Source of the DNA: Sterolibacterium sp.
GTDB lineage: Bacteria > Pseudomonadota > Gammaproteobacteria > Burkholderiales > Rhodocyclaceae
Length of the DNA stretch: 57,944 bases
Assembly: GCA_018062105.1 (NCBI GenBank)
Contig: JAGOSV010000011.1
Coordinates: 1-57,944 of the forward strand
Reading direction: 5' to 3'
The position numbers were made by a program, and so were the translations under genes. Shown here piece by piece: positions 47,251 through 56,880 of this stretch. Position 1 is the first letter of the stretch. Each line of letters starts with the position of its first letter. The notes below the pieces were generated by a model. That model had not been told where the DNA came from, did no database searches, and worked only from the letters and a program-made list of their open reading frames with translations.

Positions 47251-47940
47251 TCACGGGTAACGCAATCCCGGCGGAGGGGGTATCTGCGGTGCGGGCGCGG
47301 GAACAGGCACATAGGCCGGGGCAGAACCGGTTGGAGGAACGGCGGCAACCTTTTCCCAGCCCGTGGCACATTCCTGGACGTAAGGGTAATACCCTGATGG
47401 CTGCCGACAGGCATACCACCACTGTGCCCCGGAATCTCCTGGCCCGGGCTGGGCGTAAGCAGGTGCGGAGGGGGAAGGTGAGCCAGCAGGTGCCACCGTG
47501 TAGGACTCCGACACGAAGGTGCCCGACCCGACCGGCACCGGCCCAGGCAGCATATAAGTGGTGGTGGAATAAGTCGTTACCGATGGCGGCGCGGCATACA
47601 ACGTGATGGGTGGCGGATAGATGATGCGGGATTCGCGATACACCGTGCGTGGCTGCACGGCGGCATAAAGTGCGGAGGCTCCGATCACCACACCCAGCGT
47701 ACCCCAGAAGCGGCGGTCACCGCTGCCGTACACATGACCATGAATGTGGCTGCCGCGGTTGTAGGATGGCGCACCATAGCCACCATAGCCACCATAGCCA
47801 CCGTAGCCACCGTAGCGGTATCCGGAACGCCAGTCCATCCGCTCTGCCCAGGCCGTGGTTGCGGGGACAATGCCGGCTACGGTTGCAGCCATGGCAGCCA
47901 GGATCATGGCATACCTGTTGAGGTTCCTCTTGCGTTTCAT
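47251..47940 (-). CDS. Exported Gly/Tyr- and Pro-rich protein
   Basis: This 229-residue protein has a signal peptide (NRYAMILAAMAATVAGIVPA then TTAWA). A Gly-Tyr tract (YRYGGYGGYGGYGGYG) is encoded by five near-identical 9-bp units at about 47771-47815. A glycine-rich hydrophobic segment follows (FWGTLGVVIGASALYAAV), then a Pro/Ser-rich tail with WWYACRQPSGYYPYVQECAT, a two-cysteine motif also seen in other betaproteobacterial envelope proteins. The start is at MKRKRNLNRY with GAGGAGGGAGGG ahead. The function is unknown. Confidence 0.75.
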   Translation of the reverse strand: MKRKRNLNRYAMILAAMAATVAGIVPATTAWAERMDWRSGYRYGGYGGYGGYGGYGAPSYNRGSHIHGHVYGSGDRRFWGTLGVVIGASALYAAVQPRTVYRESRIIYPPPITLYAAPPSVTTYSTTTYMLPGPVPVGSGTFVSESYTVAPAGSPSPSAPAYAQPGPGDSGAQWWYACRQPSGYYPYVQECATGWEKVAAVPPTGSAPAYVPVPAPAPQIPPPPGLRYP

Positions 47941-48065
47941 GATTCCCTCCCTCCTCTCTTCAACAGGGCTATGAACGATGAACAACGAACAACAAATGGA
48001 TGGTAGAGGCTTGATGCATGCCCGCACAAGATAGCCCGGATACCTCTGATACCTCGCCCCCCCCT

Positions 48066-49376
48066 TTACCTGCACTGCTTTGTCGCTCTCACCCTCGTGT
48101 GCGGGGCAAAGAGACGCACCACGCGAATACGCTTGTCCTGAGCCTGCACGATCTCCATGGCTGTCTGGCCGATTTTCACGCTCAACCCGGCTTCCGGAAT
48201 TTCCTGAAGATATTCAAGCAGCAGGCCATTCAACGTTTTCGGCCCGTCGAGCGGAAAATCCAGTCCCAGCGCCCGGTTCAGGTCGCGCAGGGAGCGTGCC
48301 CCATCGACCAGGACACTTTCCTGGCCACCGCTACCCTGCTGCCAGGAAAGCTCTTCGTTGCCCGGGACGCTGGTCGTGAATTTGCCGATGATTTCCTCGA
48401 TGATGTCTTCCAGTGTCATCAGCCCCATGATTTCGCCATATTCGTCGACAACCAGGGCGATGCGCTGCCGGTTTTCGAGGAAAAACTGCAGCTGCGTATA
48501 AAGTGAGGTACCCACCGGGACGAAATACGGTGCGCCGAGTTGCTCGCGCAAGGATTGCTGGTTGAGCTCAAATTCACCCGTGATGGCTGCAGACAGTAGC
48601 CGCCGGTGATGCAGGATGCCGACCATGTTGCCCGGATCGCCGTCATACACCGGCAGGCGTGAATGGAAACAGGTGGCAATCTGCTGGCGGATTTCATCCA
48701 GCGGCTGAGCAAGATCGATCCCCTCGATTTCTCCACGCGGGGTCATGACATCTTCGACCGAAGCCTTTTCCAGATCGAACAGGTTGAGCAGCATGCCCTG
48801 ATGCTGCTGCGGAATGAAATGCCCGGCTTCCAGCACCATGACCCGTATATCTTCCGGAGAGATTCGTGCGGCCTCACGCCCGGCCTCGGGTTTCAGACGA
48901 ATGAGCTTGAGCAACGCCGTGACAAACAGATTGACGAACCAGATGATTGGGTAGCTGATGCGCAATAGGGGTGCCAGGATGAAACCGATGCGCCGGGTGA
49001 TGGTATCTGGATAGGTGGCGCCAATGACCTTGGGGGTGATCTCGGAAAAGACCAGCAGGCAGAAGGTGACAAATAGCGTACCGGCCTCCAGCGCCCACTT
49101 TTCTGCACCGAACAGGGCCAGGGTGATATGCCCGGTCAACATGGCGGCTGCCGCATTGATGAGGGTGTTGCCGAGCAGGATGATGCCCAGCAGCCGATCG
49201 ACCTTGTCAAGCAGCTGCACGGCCAGTTGCGCGCCACGGTTACCCTCCTTGGCCAGGTGGTGCAGGCGATGGCGGTTGCTGGCCATCATGGCGGTCTCGG
49301 ACATCGAGAAAAACCCGGAAAACAGCAGCAGCAATGCCAGAATCAAAAACTGGCTCGTCAGAGACATTTCATCCAT
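48066..49376 (-). CDS. CNNM/CorC-family (HlyC/CorC) transporter
   Basis: This is a 436-residue protein. An N-terminal CNNM membrane domain with four helices contains FSGFFSMSETAMMASNRHRL and LVFSEITPKVIGATYPDTI. A CBS pair follows at about 205-330 (ASVEDVMTPRGEIEGIDL, IALVVDEYGEIMGLMTLEDI). A C-terminal CorC_HlyC domain covers about 350-425. Members transport or regulate Mg2+/Co2+. It is followed upstream on the same strand by the CcsA-like gene, 35 bp away. Confidence 0.93.
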   Translation of the reverse strand: MDEMSLTSQFLILALLLLFSGFFSMSETAMMASNRHRLHHLAKEGNRGAQLAVQLLDKVDRLLGIILLGNTLINAAAAMLTGHITLALFGAEKWALEAGTLFVTFCLLVFSEITPKVIGATYPDTITRRIGFILAPLLRISYPIIWFVNLFVTALLKLIRLKPEAGREAARISPEDIRVMVLEAGHFIPQQHQGMLLNLFDLEKASVEDVMTPRGEIEGIDLAQPLDEIRQQIATCFHSRLPVYDGDPGNMVGILHHRRLLSAAITGEFELNQQSLREQLGAPYFVPVGTSLYTQLQFFLENRQRIALVVDEYGEIMGLMTLEDIIEEIIGKFTTSVPGNEELSWQQGSGGQESVLVDGARSLRDLNRALGLDFPLDGPKTLNGLLLEYLQEIPEAGLSVKIGQTAMEIVQAQDKRIRVVRLFAPHTRVRATKQCR

Positions 49377-49411
49377 GGGGTAACAAGAGAACGAAGGAGG
49401 GATGCGGCAGC

Positions 49412-50239
49412 TTAGATGCTGCGATGCAGGATTACCTCAACAACGAAATGACTGCCGACATAGGCCAGCAACAACGTAGCAAACCCGGCCAACGTCCAGC
49501 GCAGGGCTACCTTGCCCCGCCAGCCACGTAGATACCGCCCGAGCAGCAAGGCGGCAAAAATGAGCCAGGAGACGAGGGCAAAGACCGTTTTGTGATCGAA
49601 AGCCATCGGCTTGCCGAACATGTCTTCGGAAAAGAGGATACCCGTCAACAGAGTCAAGGTCAGCAGGACGAAGGCCATGTGGATCAGCCGAAACAACAAG
49701 GCTTCCATTGTCAGCAGCGGCGGCAGGCCAGCCAGCAAGGGCGGCAGCCGTCCTTTGTGCAAGCTGCGTTCGGCCGCGGCCATCAGCAGGGAATGCAGTG
49801 CAGCCAGCGTAAACAGGCTGTAGGACAGCATGGCCATGATGAAATGGGCACGAAACCCGGGGCTGTCGGTATCCGCCTGCAAATGTGGGCTGGGCATGAC
49901 CAGTGGCAGCAGGATGCACAGCGCGGCCAGTGGAAAGCCGAAAATCTGCAGCCCCTCCATGCGGGCGTAAAAGCTTTCGATCCAGTACAGCGCAATCGCC
50001 AGCCAGAACATCATCGACAGGGAAACGGCAAAGCCGAAACGCATGCTGCCGTCGGTGAAGATATCCTGGGCCAATGCGATGCCATGCGCGGTCAGTGTTG
50101 CCAGCAGCACCCCGCGCTCCCAGTAACACAGGCCGACCGAGGGCTGGTCGAGAGCCGGCCCTTGCCAGCGGGTGCGCCAGAAATGCGCGGCCAACCCCAG
50201 ATACGCGGCAGCAGCGAGCAGATGCAGTAAAATCGACAT
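49412..50239 (-). CDS. CcsA/YpjD-like cytochrome c assembly protein
   Basis: This is a 275-residue membrane protein with eight hydrophobic segments of the CcsA/HemX superfamily (LLHLLAAAAYLGLAAHFWRT, FRAHFIMAMLSYSLFTLAAL, LIHMAFVLLTLTLLTGILFS, KTVFALVSWLIFAALLLGRY). Conserved histidines in RAHF, RLIHM and DHKTVF suit haem handling. It is smaller than true CcsA and lacks its WWD segment, so it is better called YpjD-like. It is divergent from ffh, the standard betaproteobacterial neighbourhood. Confidence 0.88.
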   Translation of the reverse strand: MSILLHLLAAAAYLGLAAHFWRTRWQGPALDQPSVGLCYWERGVLLATLTAHGIALAQDIFTDGSMRFGFAVSLSMMFWLAIALYWIESFYARMEGLQIFGFPLAALCILLPLVMPSPHLQADTDSPGFRAHFIMAMLSYSLFTLAALHSLLMAAAERSLHKGRLPPLLAGLPPLLTMEALLFRLIHMAFVLLTLTLLTGILFSEDMFGKPMAFDHKTVFALVSWLIFAALLLGRYLRGWRGKVALRWTLAGFATLLLAYVGSHFVVEVILHRSI

Positions 50240-50275
50240 TCCGCGAGTTTACCCCATCCTCCAGCGATTCCTGCC

Positions 50276-51631
50276 ATGCTCGACAACCTCACCCAGCGCC
50301 TTGCCAAAGTCGTCAAAACCATCCGTGGCCAGGCTCGCCTGACGGAAGACAACATCACCGACATGCTGCGTGAAGTACGCATGGCTTTGCTTGAAGCCGA
50401 CGTCGCCTTGCCGGTTGTCAAGGAATTCATCAGCCGCGTCAAGGAAAAGGCGGTTGGCCAGGAAGTCATCGGCTCGCTGACCCCAGGCCAGGCGCTGGTC
50501 GGTGTGGTGCATCGCGAATTGACCGAATTGATGGGCGGAGCCAGCAGCAGCCTGAATTTCGCCACTCAGCCCCCTGCCGTCATCCTCATGGCCGGCCTGC
50601 AGGGGGCAGGCAAAACCACCACCACGGCCAAGCTTGGCAAATGGTTGCGTGAGCGGCAGAAAAAGAAGATTCTGGCCGTCTCTTGCGACGTTTACCGCCC
50701 GGCGGCCATCGAACAATTGAAGGCCGTATCCGCCCAGGCCGGCATGGATTTCTTCCCTTCGTCCGGCGCGCAAAAGCCGGCTGACATCGCTGCCGCTGCC
50801 CTGGATTACGCCCGGAAACATTATTACGACATCCTCTTCGTCGATACCGCCGGCCGCCTGGCCATCGACGAAGCGATGATGACCGAGATCAAACAGCTGC
50901 ATGCCCAGCTCAACCCCATCGAAACACTGTTCGTCGTCGATGCCATGCTGGGGCAGGATGCCGTCAATACTGCCAAGGCGTTCAACGATGCCCTGCCCCT
51001 GAGCGGGATCATCCTGACCAAGCTCGACGGCGATGCACGCGGCGGGGCGGCACTCTCGGTACGCCACATCACCGGCAAGCCCATCAAATTTTCAGGGGTG
51101 GGTGAAAAGCTCACCGGGCTGGAAGAATTTCATCCCGAGCGCATGGCTGCCCGCATTCTCGGCATGGGCGACATCCTCGGCCTGGTCGAAGAAGCCCAGC
51201 GCGGCGTCGACCACGAAAAAGCCCAGCAACTGGCGCAGAAACTCAAATCCGGCAAGGGCTTCGATCTGGAAGACTTCAAGGAGCAGATCAGCCAGATGCG
51301 CAAGATGGGTGGTGTGTCATCCCTGCTCGAAAAACTGCCAGCGCAATTCGCCCAGGCTGCCCAGCAGGCCGGCAATGGTGTCGAAGATCAGGCCATCCGC
51401 CGTATCGAAGGCATCATCAATGCCATGACACCGACCGAACGAGCCCGCCCCGAGCTCATCAAGGCCAGCCGCAAACGCCGTATTGCCGCCGGTTCCGGCG
51501 TGCAGGTGCAAGAGGTCAATCGCCTGCTCAACCAGTTCGAACAGACCCAGAAAGTCATGAAGCAGTTCAGCAAGGGCGGGCTGCAAAAAATGATGCGCAA
51601 CATGAAAGGTATGATGCCGGGCATGCGCTGA
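50276..51631 (+). CDS. ffh: Signal recognition particle protein Ffh
   Basis: This is a 451-residue SRP54 GTPase. The N domain is first, the P-loop is GLQGAGKTTTTAKLGKWL (about 105-120), then DVYRPAAIEQLK, the DTAGRL motif and TKLDGDARGGAALSVRHIT. The methionine-rich M domain from about 325 binds 4.5S RNA and signal peptides (SRKRRIAAGSGVQVQEVNRL, MMRNMKGMMPGMR). It is normal in length. Confidence 0.98.
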   Translation: MLDNLTQRLAKVVKTIRGQARLTEDNITDMLREVRMALLEADVALPVVKEFISRVKEKAVGQEVIGSLTPGQALVGVVHRELTELMGGASSSLNFATQPPAVILMAGLQGAGKTTTTAKLGKWLRERQKKKILAVSCDVYRPAAIEQLKAVSAQAGMDFFPSSGAQKPADIAAAALDYARKHYYDILFVDTAGRLAIDEAMMTEIKQLHAQLNPIETLFVVDAMLGQDAVNTAKAFNDALPLSGIILTKLDGDARGGAALSVRHITGKPIKFSGVGEKLTGLEEFHPERMAARILGMGDILGLVEEAQRGVDHEKAQQLAQKLKSGKGFDLEDFKEQISQMRKMGGVSSLLEKLPAQFAQAAQQAGNGVEDQAIRRIEGIINAMTPTERARPELIKASRKRRIAAGSGVQVQEVNRLLNQFEQTQKVMKQFSKGGLQKMMRNMKGMMPGMR

Positions 51632-51647
51632 GGCTTGGGGCCTCCAC

Positions 51648-52772
51648 TCATTGCAGTGGGAGTGCGCCCCCCTTCTGCCGGCTACGATACAGGCTCAAGG
51701 CGGCATCGAGACGGAGCTGTTCGGTGGGGGTGAATTGCGTACTGCGCATTTTTTGCTGGGTCGTCGGGTCGGCGGCGGCCAGACGGGCGATGCGCTGCTG
51801 CCATTCGGCTTCCTGACGATCGACTTGCGCCATGCGTGTGGCGGCTTCGGCACCGAATTGTGCCGTGCGTTCCTTCAGACGCTGCTCTGCTGTGGCGGCG
51901 GATTGGGTTAAATCAGCATTCTGGCGGGTGATGCGCAGCGGCAGCAGGGCGGTCTGGCGAGCCTCCCGCTGTTCTTGCGTCAACAAAGCCGCTGAGCGCT
52001 CGTCGATCAGGCCGGCTTTTTGCTGGTCGTTCATGTCCGTGCGTTCGGTAATGCGCAGGCGCTCCACGGTAAAACCGTCGTAGCGGTTGTCATCACCAAA
52101 CAAGCCGGCGATTTCCGGGCCGCTGAAGAGCTGCTGCTGGATGGCCATGCGCGCGGCCAGTATGTCTGCCAGCCTTTGCGAAGAGGTGCCGTCAAAATCG
52201 GCCGGCCGCAGCCCGGCCAGCTGGCTGCGATATTGCTGATATTGGGTTAGCAGGCGCTGCGCCTGGGCCAGATATTCTGCCGGTACCTGTTCGGCCAGCA
52301 GGCGCTCCGGATGTTCGGAATGGCGCCCGAGAATCTGTTCGAAAATACGCAACAGGTCTGGATTCAGCAAAGGGTCGTGCCCCCGCGCCAGCCATGCCGT
52401 GACATCGAGCTTTTGGCGCTCGATGTCGGCGGGGAATATCGTCGTCCTCCCGTCCTCTTCCCCCTGCCCTGCCTTGCCCTGGGCGGCCGTGTGTGAGGAG
52501 GCCGGTTCACCAGGCACCCGATCTGCGGCGGGTAGTGATATGGCAGGAGCATCCGGCGGTGCTGTTTGGTTCCCGGAGCGTCCAAATAACCCGTTTAGCC
52601 CGCCTGTGCTGCCCATGCCTATCAGTCCTGCCAGGGCGGCAAGCAGCAGCAATCCGACAGCGACTGTGGCAACAGGGGTGGGAGCGGGAGTGGCTGAACC
52701 GGAGACAAAGCCGGGGCCGGGCGTGGACGTGGATATACCCTCCCCTGCCTTCTGCCCGCCGTTATTGGTCAC
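51648..52772 (-). CDS. lifO: Lipase-specific foldase (lipase chaperone)
   Basis: This is a 374-residue steric chaperone for the neighbouring lipase. One membrane anchor is at about 35-55 (VATVAVGLLLLAALAGLIGM), then a Pro/Ala-rich linker, then an all-helical foldase domain from about 115 with many AEQRLKERTAQFGAEAATRM-type segments typical of Lif. The conserved RxxFDY motif is replaced by RIFEQIL (about residue 142). It starts at GTG, overlapping the lipase stop (GTGA), so the two are made together. Confidence 0.88.
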   Translation of the reverse strand: MTNNGGQKAGEGISTSTPGPGFVSGSATPAPTPVATVAVGLLLLAALAGLIGMGSTGGLNGLFGRSGNQTAPPDAPAISLPAADRVPGEPASSHTAAQGKAGQGEEDGRTTIFPADIERQKLDVTAWLARGHDPLLNPDLLRIFEQILGRHSEHPERLLAEQVPAEYLAQAQRLLTQYQQYRSQLAGLRPADFDGTSSQRLADILAARMAIQQQLFSGPEIAGLFGDDNRYDGFTVERLRITERTDMNDQQKAGLIDERSAALLTQEQREARQTALLPLRITRQNADLTQSAATAEQRLKERTAQFGAEAATRMAQVDRQEAEWQQRIARLAAADPTTQQKMRSTQFTPTEQLRLDAALSLYRSRQKGGALPLQ

Positions 52773-53770
52773 AGCCCCAGGTTCTTCAGGCGGTTGGCGT
52801 GTTCGCGATAGACCATGACCGGGCTGATATCGAAGGGCGAAACCAGACCCCAGAAATTGTTGATCTCGTCCAGATGGTTCTGCTTATAGACCCCCAGCTG
52901 ACGTCCCAGGCGTGAGGCGCACACCGTGACCAAACCATCGTTGGCCGTCTTGTCTTCCGGATCGAACAGACGAGTCATGCTGCCAGTCAGGGCAAAGACG
53001 TAATCGATGGGATCGATCCCGCTGGTCAATGTGGCATTCCCTGTCCAGGAGTAATAGCGGATATTGCCGACCAGTTCCGGGCCGTGCAGTTCGCCGCAGT
53101 CGGCAGGCGGCAGGCCGGCCGGAAAACGGGCATTGAAGTCGGCCATGCCCTTGACACTCAGCGCGCCAAAGGCCTTGAAGGCATCTTCCGGGGTATTTTT
53201 CTTGCCGGAGAGCAGGTCCTCGAGCTTGGCCAGTCCTTCGGCAAAGGTCTTAACCACGCCCCCCAGCAAGGTGCCTTGCATCGGTACGGCAATATCCGTC
53301 AGCGGCTGGCCACGGGCATTGAGCCCGGCTACCGTGGTCACGGAAGCCACGGCCTCCGGCATGATACCGGCCACATAACGAATGGTTGGCCCACCGTGTG
53401 AATGACCGATGAGATGCACTTTGGGCGTGCCGGTGGCGGCCATGATGTAACGCACCTGGCTGGCCAACTGCTCACCCCGTTCTTCCGAGGTATTGAGGCC
53501 GGATACCGCTGTGACATAGACCGGTGCCCCGCCGGCACGCAGGTCGGGGACGATTTTGTACCAGTAATCGAGCACTCCGTTGAGGATGCTATCAAAGCCC
53601 AGCAGGCCATGCACCAGCACGATCGGATAGCGGACTGCGGTGTAGCCCGGAGCCGGCTGCCCCACTCCGGCGGCGGTAGCAACAGGTATCTGTATCCCGC
53701 CCATCAGAGTCGTCAGGATCAACGACCAGAACAGCAACATCCGTAAAGACCAGCGATTGAGCAGATACAT
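52769..53770 (-). CDS. Secreted triacylglycerol lipase (family I.1/I.2-like)
   Basis: This is a 333-residue alpha/beta hydrolase with a signal peptide (residues 1-34). The oxyanion segment is YPIVLVHGLLGFDSI, the nucleophile is Ser124 in GHSHGG, the acid Asp278 in NDGLV and the base His299 in NHLDEINNFWG. Cys225 and Cys283/284 can form the family disulphide. Lipases of this type fold in the periplasm with Lif and leave by type II secretion. The start is the ATG at 53770 (MYLLNRWSLRM). Confidence 0.93.
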   Translation of the reverse strand: MYLLNRWSLRMLLFWSLILTTLMGGIQIPVATAAGVGQPAPGYTAVRYPIVLVHGLLGFDSILNGVLDYWYKIVPDLRAGGAPVYVTAVSGLNTSEERGEQLASQVRYIMAATGTPKVHLIGHSHGGPTIRYVAGIMPEAVASVTTVAGLNARGQPLTDIAVPMQGTLLGGVVKTFAEGLAKLEDLLSGKKNTPEDAFKAFGALSVKGMADFNARFPAGLPPADCGELHGPELVGNIRYYSWTGNATLTSGIDPIDYVFALTGSMTRLFDPEDKTANDGLVTVCASRLGRQLGVYKQNHLDEINNFWGLVSPFDISPVMVYREHANRLKNLGL

Positions 53771-53857
53771 GTTTCTACCTCCCCCGATGTTTATGTCTCC
53801 ATGCCTCTGCCCATTGAGCACCGGCAACCCTGGTACCTTAGCAGATTGTTGGCAGAT

Positions 53858-54910
53858 TTAAAGCACCGTGGTCTGCGCCTGCCCGGAGGCACGGGATTCG
53901 ATACGGCCAATGACGTTGACTTCTTCCCCGGAGGCCCGCAGACAATCCACGGCACGCTGTTGCTGTTCCGCCGCGACGATGACGACCATGCCGATGCCAC
54001 AATTGAAGACACGGTGCATTTCAGCATCCTGCACCTGCCCTTCCTGTTGCAGCCAGTCAAACAACGGCGGCCGGGGCCAGCTATGGCTGTCCAGCGTGGC
54101 TGTCAGGTCATCAGCCAGGATGCGCGGGACATTTTCTGTCAGCCCGCCGCCGGTGATGTGTGCCATGCCTTTCACGCCGCCTAAGCCCAGCGTTTCCATC
54201 AGCTTCAGCAGCGGTTTGACGTAGATCCGGGTGGGTGCCAGCAGCGTGTCTTCCAGTGAACGACCATGAAAAGCGGCCTGCAGGTCTGGCTTGCGGCGCT
54301 CGATGATCTTGCGGATCAGCGAATAGCCATTGGAATGTGCGCCGCTGGACGCCAGGCCGAGTACGACATCGCCCGGGCGGATACTCTTGCCGTCGATGAT
54401 GTGTGATTTCTCGACAGCACCGACGGCAAAGCCTGCCAGGTCATATTCACCGGCCGGATACATGCCGGGCATCTCGGCCGTTTCACCACCAATCAGGGCA
54501 CAGCCGGCCAGCTCGCAGCCCCGGGCAATCCCTTCGATGACCGTGGCTGCGGTGTCGACATCGAGCTGGCCACAGGCAAAGTAGTCGAGAAAAAACAACG
54601 GCTCGGCACCTTGCACCAGAATGTCATTGACGCTCATCGCCACCAGATCCTGTCCCACGGTGTCGTGGCGGTTGAGCTGGAAGGCCAGCTTGAGCTTGGT
54701 GCCCACGCCATCAGTACCCGAAACCAGCACGGGTTCACGAAATTTCTTCGACATTTCGAACAATGCACCGAAACCACCGATGCCGCCCATGACTTCAGGG
54801 CGCAAGGTGCGTTTGGCATGGGGCTTGATCCGCTCGACGAGGGCATCCCCCGCCTCGATATCGACGCCGGCATCGCGGTACGTCAGGGAAATATCCTTGG
54901 AATGTGTCAT
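53858..54910 (-). CDS. purM: Phosphoribosylformylglycinamidine cyclo-ligase
   Basis: This 350-residue AIR synthetase closes the imidazole ring in purine synthesis. It shows [68 protein letters not shown] and [16 protein letters not shown] use the ATG at 54910; a TTG two codons earlier exists. It is divergent from perM with a small hairpin (54950-54965) between them. Confidence 0.98.
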   Translation of the reverse strand: MTHSKDISLTYRDAGVDIEAGDALVERIKPHAKRTLRPEVMGGIGGFGALFEMSKKFREPVLVSGTDGVGTKLKLAFQLNRHDTVGQDLVAMSVNDILVQGAEPLFFLDYFACGQLDVDTAATVIEGIARGCELAGCALIGGETAEMPGMYPAGEYDLAGFAVGAVEKSHIIDGKSIRPGDVVLGLASSGAHSNGYSLIRKIIERRKPDLQAAFHGRSLEDTLLAPTRIYVKPLLKLMETLGLGGVKGMAHITGGGLTENVPRILADDLTATLDSHSWPRPPLFDWLQQEGQVQDAEMHRVFNCGIGMVVIVAAEQQQRAVDCLRASGEEVNVIGRIESRASGQAQTTVL

Positions 54911-54994
54911 GTTCAAGTTGAGTTCCTGCGGGCCGACCGCTAAAGTAACGGGTTGCTGCCAACCCTTGAAAACAAGCCGACAATTTTACCGGAA

Positions 54995-56086
54995 ATGTCC
55001 TCTGCGCGCGCCGATCGCCTGCAAACCCTGCTCTGGGGCGGGCTGGGTCTTGCCCTGCTGTGGCTCATGTACCAACTGGGCCCCATCCTGACCCCTTTTC
55101 TGCTGGCCGGAATCCTCGCCTACATCTGTGCCCCACCGGTCGAGGTGCTGGTGCGCCGCCGTGTGCCGCGTTTCGTGGCGGTGGTACTGGTTATGCTGCT
55201 GTTCATCCTCCTGCTGGTGACCTTGGCCCTGATCCTCGTTCCCCTGGTGCGTGAAGAATCCCGGCAGCTGATGGAGCGCCTGCCGGAAGGGCTGGCCCTC
55301 TGGAATCAGCAATGTGCCCCCTGGCTGAAAGCCCATTTTGGCTTGAATTCCGTCGTCACGCTCGACCCGGAAACCCTCAAGAAATTCCTTGCTGAACATC
55401 GCGACAGTGCCCACGGCCTGCTGCATTCCCTGCTGCCCTCGCTCAAGGTCGGCGGGCTGGCCGTGCTGGGCCTGCTGACCAACCTGATGCTGACGCCGGT
55501 GGTGATGTTCTACCTGCTGCTCGACGGGCGCGGCATCTTGCAGCGTGTCGAAGCCCTCGTCCCGCGCGACTGGCACGGCCACACCCTGCGCATTCTCACC
55601 AACATCGATGCCGTGCTGGCCGAATTCCTGCGCGGCCAGATTGCCGTAATGCTGAGCCTGGCGGTGTATTACAGCCTTGGCCTGTGGCTGGCTGGCGTGA
55701 ATTTCGCCTTGCCCGTCGGCATCCTCACCGGGCTGCTGATCTTCATTCCCTATCTCGGTTATGCCCTCGGCCTGATCCTGGCCCTGCTGGTGGCCCTGCT
55801 GCAATTCGACGGACTCGCCCCGATCCTCGGTGTGGCCGTGGTCTATGGGCTCGGACAAGGATTGGAGAGCTTCGCCCTGACGCCCTGGCTGGTCGGCAAG
55901 CGGATTGGTCTGCATCCACTGGCCGTCATCTTCGCCCTGCTGGCCTTCGGCCAGCTGTTTGGCTTCTTCGGTATTCTGCTGGCCCTGCCCGCCTCGGCCG
56001 CCCTGCTCGTCGCCCTGCGCGAGCTGGGCGGCGTCTATTTCGCCAGCAGCTTCTACCAGGGCAGCACGCCCCCGGCAGATTCCTGA
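54995..56086 (+). CDS. perM: AI-2E/PerM family transporter
   Basis: This is a 363-residue membrane protein with about eight helices (TLLWGGLGLALLWLMYQLGP, VVLVMLLFILLLVTLALILV, LMLTPVVMFYLLLDGRG, LTGLLIFIPYLGYALGLILA). The C-terminal PxLVGxxxxLxP-like motif reads TPWLVGKRIGLHPLAVI, typical of PerM. Its substrate is uncertain (permease for small molecules, ion antiport or autoinducer export in different members). Its stop overlaps the hda start by one base. Confidence 0.93.
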   Translation: MSSARADRLQTLLWGGLGLALLWLMYQLGPILTPFLLAGILAYICAPPVEVLVRRRVPRFVAVVLVMLLFILLLVTLALILVPLVREESRQLMERLPEGLALWNQQCAPWLKAHFGLNSVVTLDPETLKKFLAEHRDSAHGLLHSLLPSLKVGGLAVLGLLTNLMLTPVVMFYLLLDGRGILQRVEALVPRDWHGHTLRILTNIDAVLAEFLRGQIAVMLSLAVYYSLGLWLAGVNFALPVGILTGLLIFIPYLGYALGLILALLVALLQFDGLAPILGVAVVYGLGQGLESFALTPWLVGKRIGLHPLAVIFALLAFGQLFGFFGILLALPASAALLVALRELGGVYFASSFYQGSTPPADS

Positions 56087-56880
56087 TGGTGTCCGTCCCT
56101 CAGCAACTGCTGCTCGATTTTGGTCACGAGGCCACCTTGCCGACCCTCGACAATTTCGTCGTCGGCAAAAATCTGGAAGTCGTCGCTCGCCTGTGTACCC
56201 TGGGAGAGCCCACCGTATTTGACCAGATCTATCTGTGGGGCACGCCCAGCTGCGGCCGCACCCATCTGCTGTCCGGAGCACGAGCCGTGGCCGAAGCTCG
56301 CGGACGTCCGGTGGTTTTCGTCCCGGCCCGTGAAATCGGCCCCGAACTGGCCACGCCCCCGGGTTGCCTGATCATCGTCGATGACGTGGAAACACTGGAC
56401 CCCATCGCCCAGATCACCCTGTTTCGTATCTTCAACACCGCCCGTCTGGTCGGTCTGGCCCTGCTGCTGGCCGGCAGCGCCCCGCCCATGCAACTGGCAG
56501 ACCACCTGCGTGAAGACCTGCGCACCCGGATCGGGGCTGCGCTGATTTACGAAGTGCATCCCCTGGGCGATGAAGAAAAGCTCGAGCTGCTGCGCCAGCA
56601 TGCCCACCAGAATGGTTTGCGCGTCCCAGATGATCTTTTCGCCTGGCTGCTGCAGCATAGCCGGCGTGATCTGCCCTCACTGCTGGCGACATTCGACCGC
56701 GCCGCCCAGTCCGCACTCGAAAGCCGGCGTCCCCTGACACTTGCCCTGCTGCGCAAGGTGCTGGAAGAACGGGAGCTCATTCCCAACGTGCTGTCTCCGG
56801 TGGCGGTCACCAGCCACGGCGGCATCACTCTCCCCTCATCCCACGGACAAGACGACAACCATGAGACTGGCCCTGTTTGA
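56086..56880 (+). CDS. hda: DnaA regulatory inactivator Hda
   Basis: This is a 264-residue DnaA-related AAA+ protein. The N-terminal clamp-binding motif is PQQLLLDFG. The P-loop variant is WGTPSCGRTHLL with Arg in place of Lys, as in other Hda proteins. Walker B is CLIIVDDVE and the sensor 2 region lies at about 200-225. With the loaded clamp it stimulates ATP hydrolysis by DnaA and so limits re-initiation. purM/perM/hda is a conserved neighbourhood. The C-terminal 25 residues extend past most relatives and overlap the next gene. Confidence 0.93.
   Translation: MVSVPQQLLLDFGHEATLPTLDNFVVGKNLEVVARLCTLGEPTVFDQIYLWGTPSCGRTHLLSGARAVAEARGRPVVFVPAREIGPELATPPGCLIIVDDVETLDPIAQITLFRIFNTARLVGLALLLAGSAPPMQLADHLREDLRTRIGAALIYEVHPLGDEEKLELLRQHAHQNGLRVPDDLFAWLLQHSRRDLPSLLATFDRAAQSALESRRPLTLALLRKVLEERELIPNVLSPVAVTSHGGITLPSSHGQDDNHETGPV

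Noticed and set aside
47771-47818. Possible CRISPR-like repeat array
   Set aside because: Units are 9 bp with no spacers and code in frame for Gly-Gly-Tyr.
56236-56271. Hda P-loop lacking the usual lysine
   Set aside because: Arginine at this position is normal in Hda proteins, so it is not a defect.
54986-56281. 431-codon Gln/Gly-rich frame on the minus strand opposite perM and hda
   Set aside because: It is a composition shadow of the membrane-protein codons of perM; no domain or start signal supports it.
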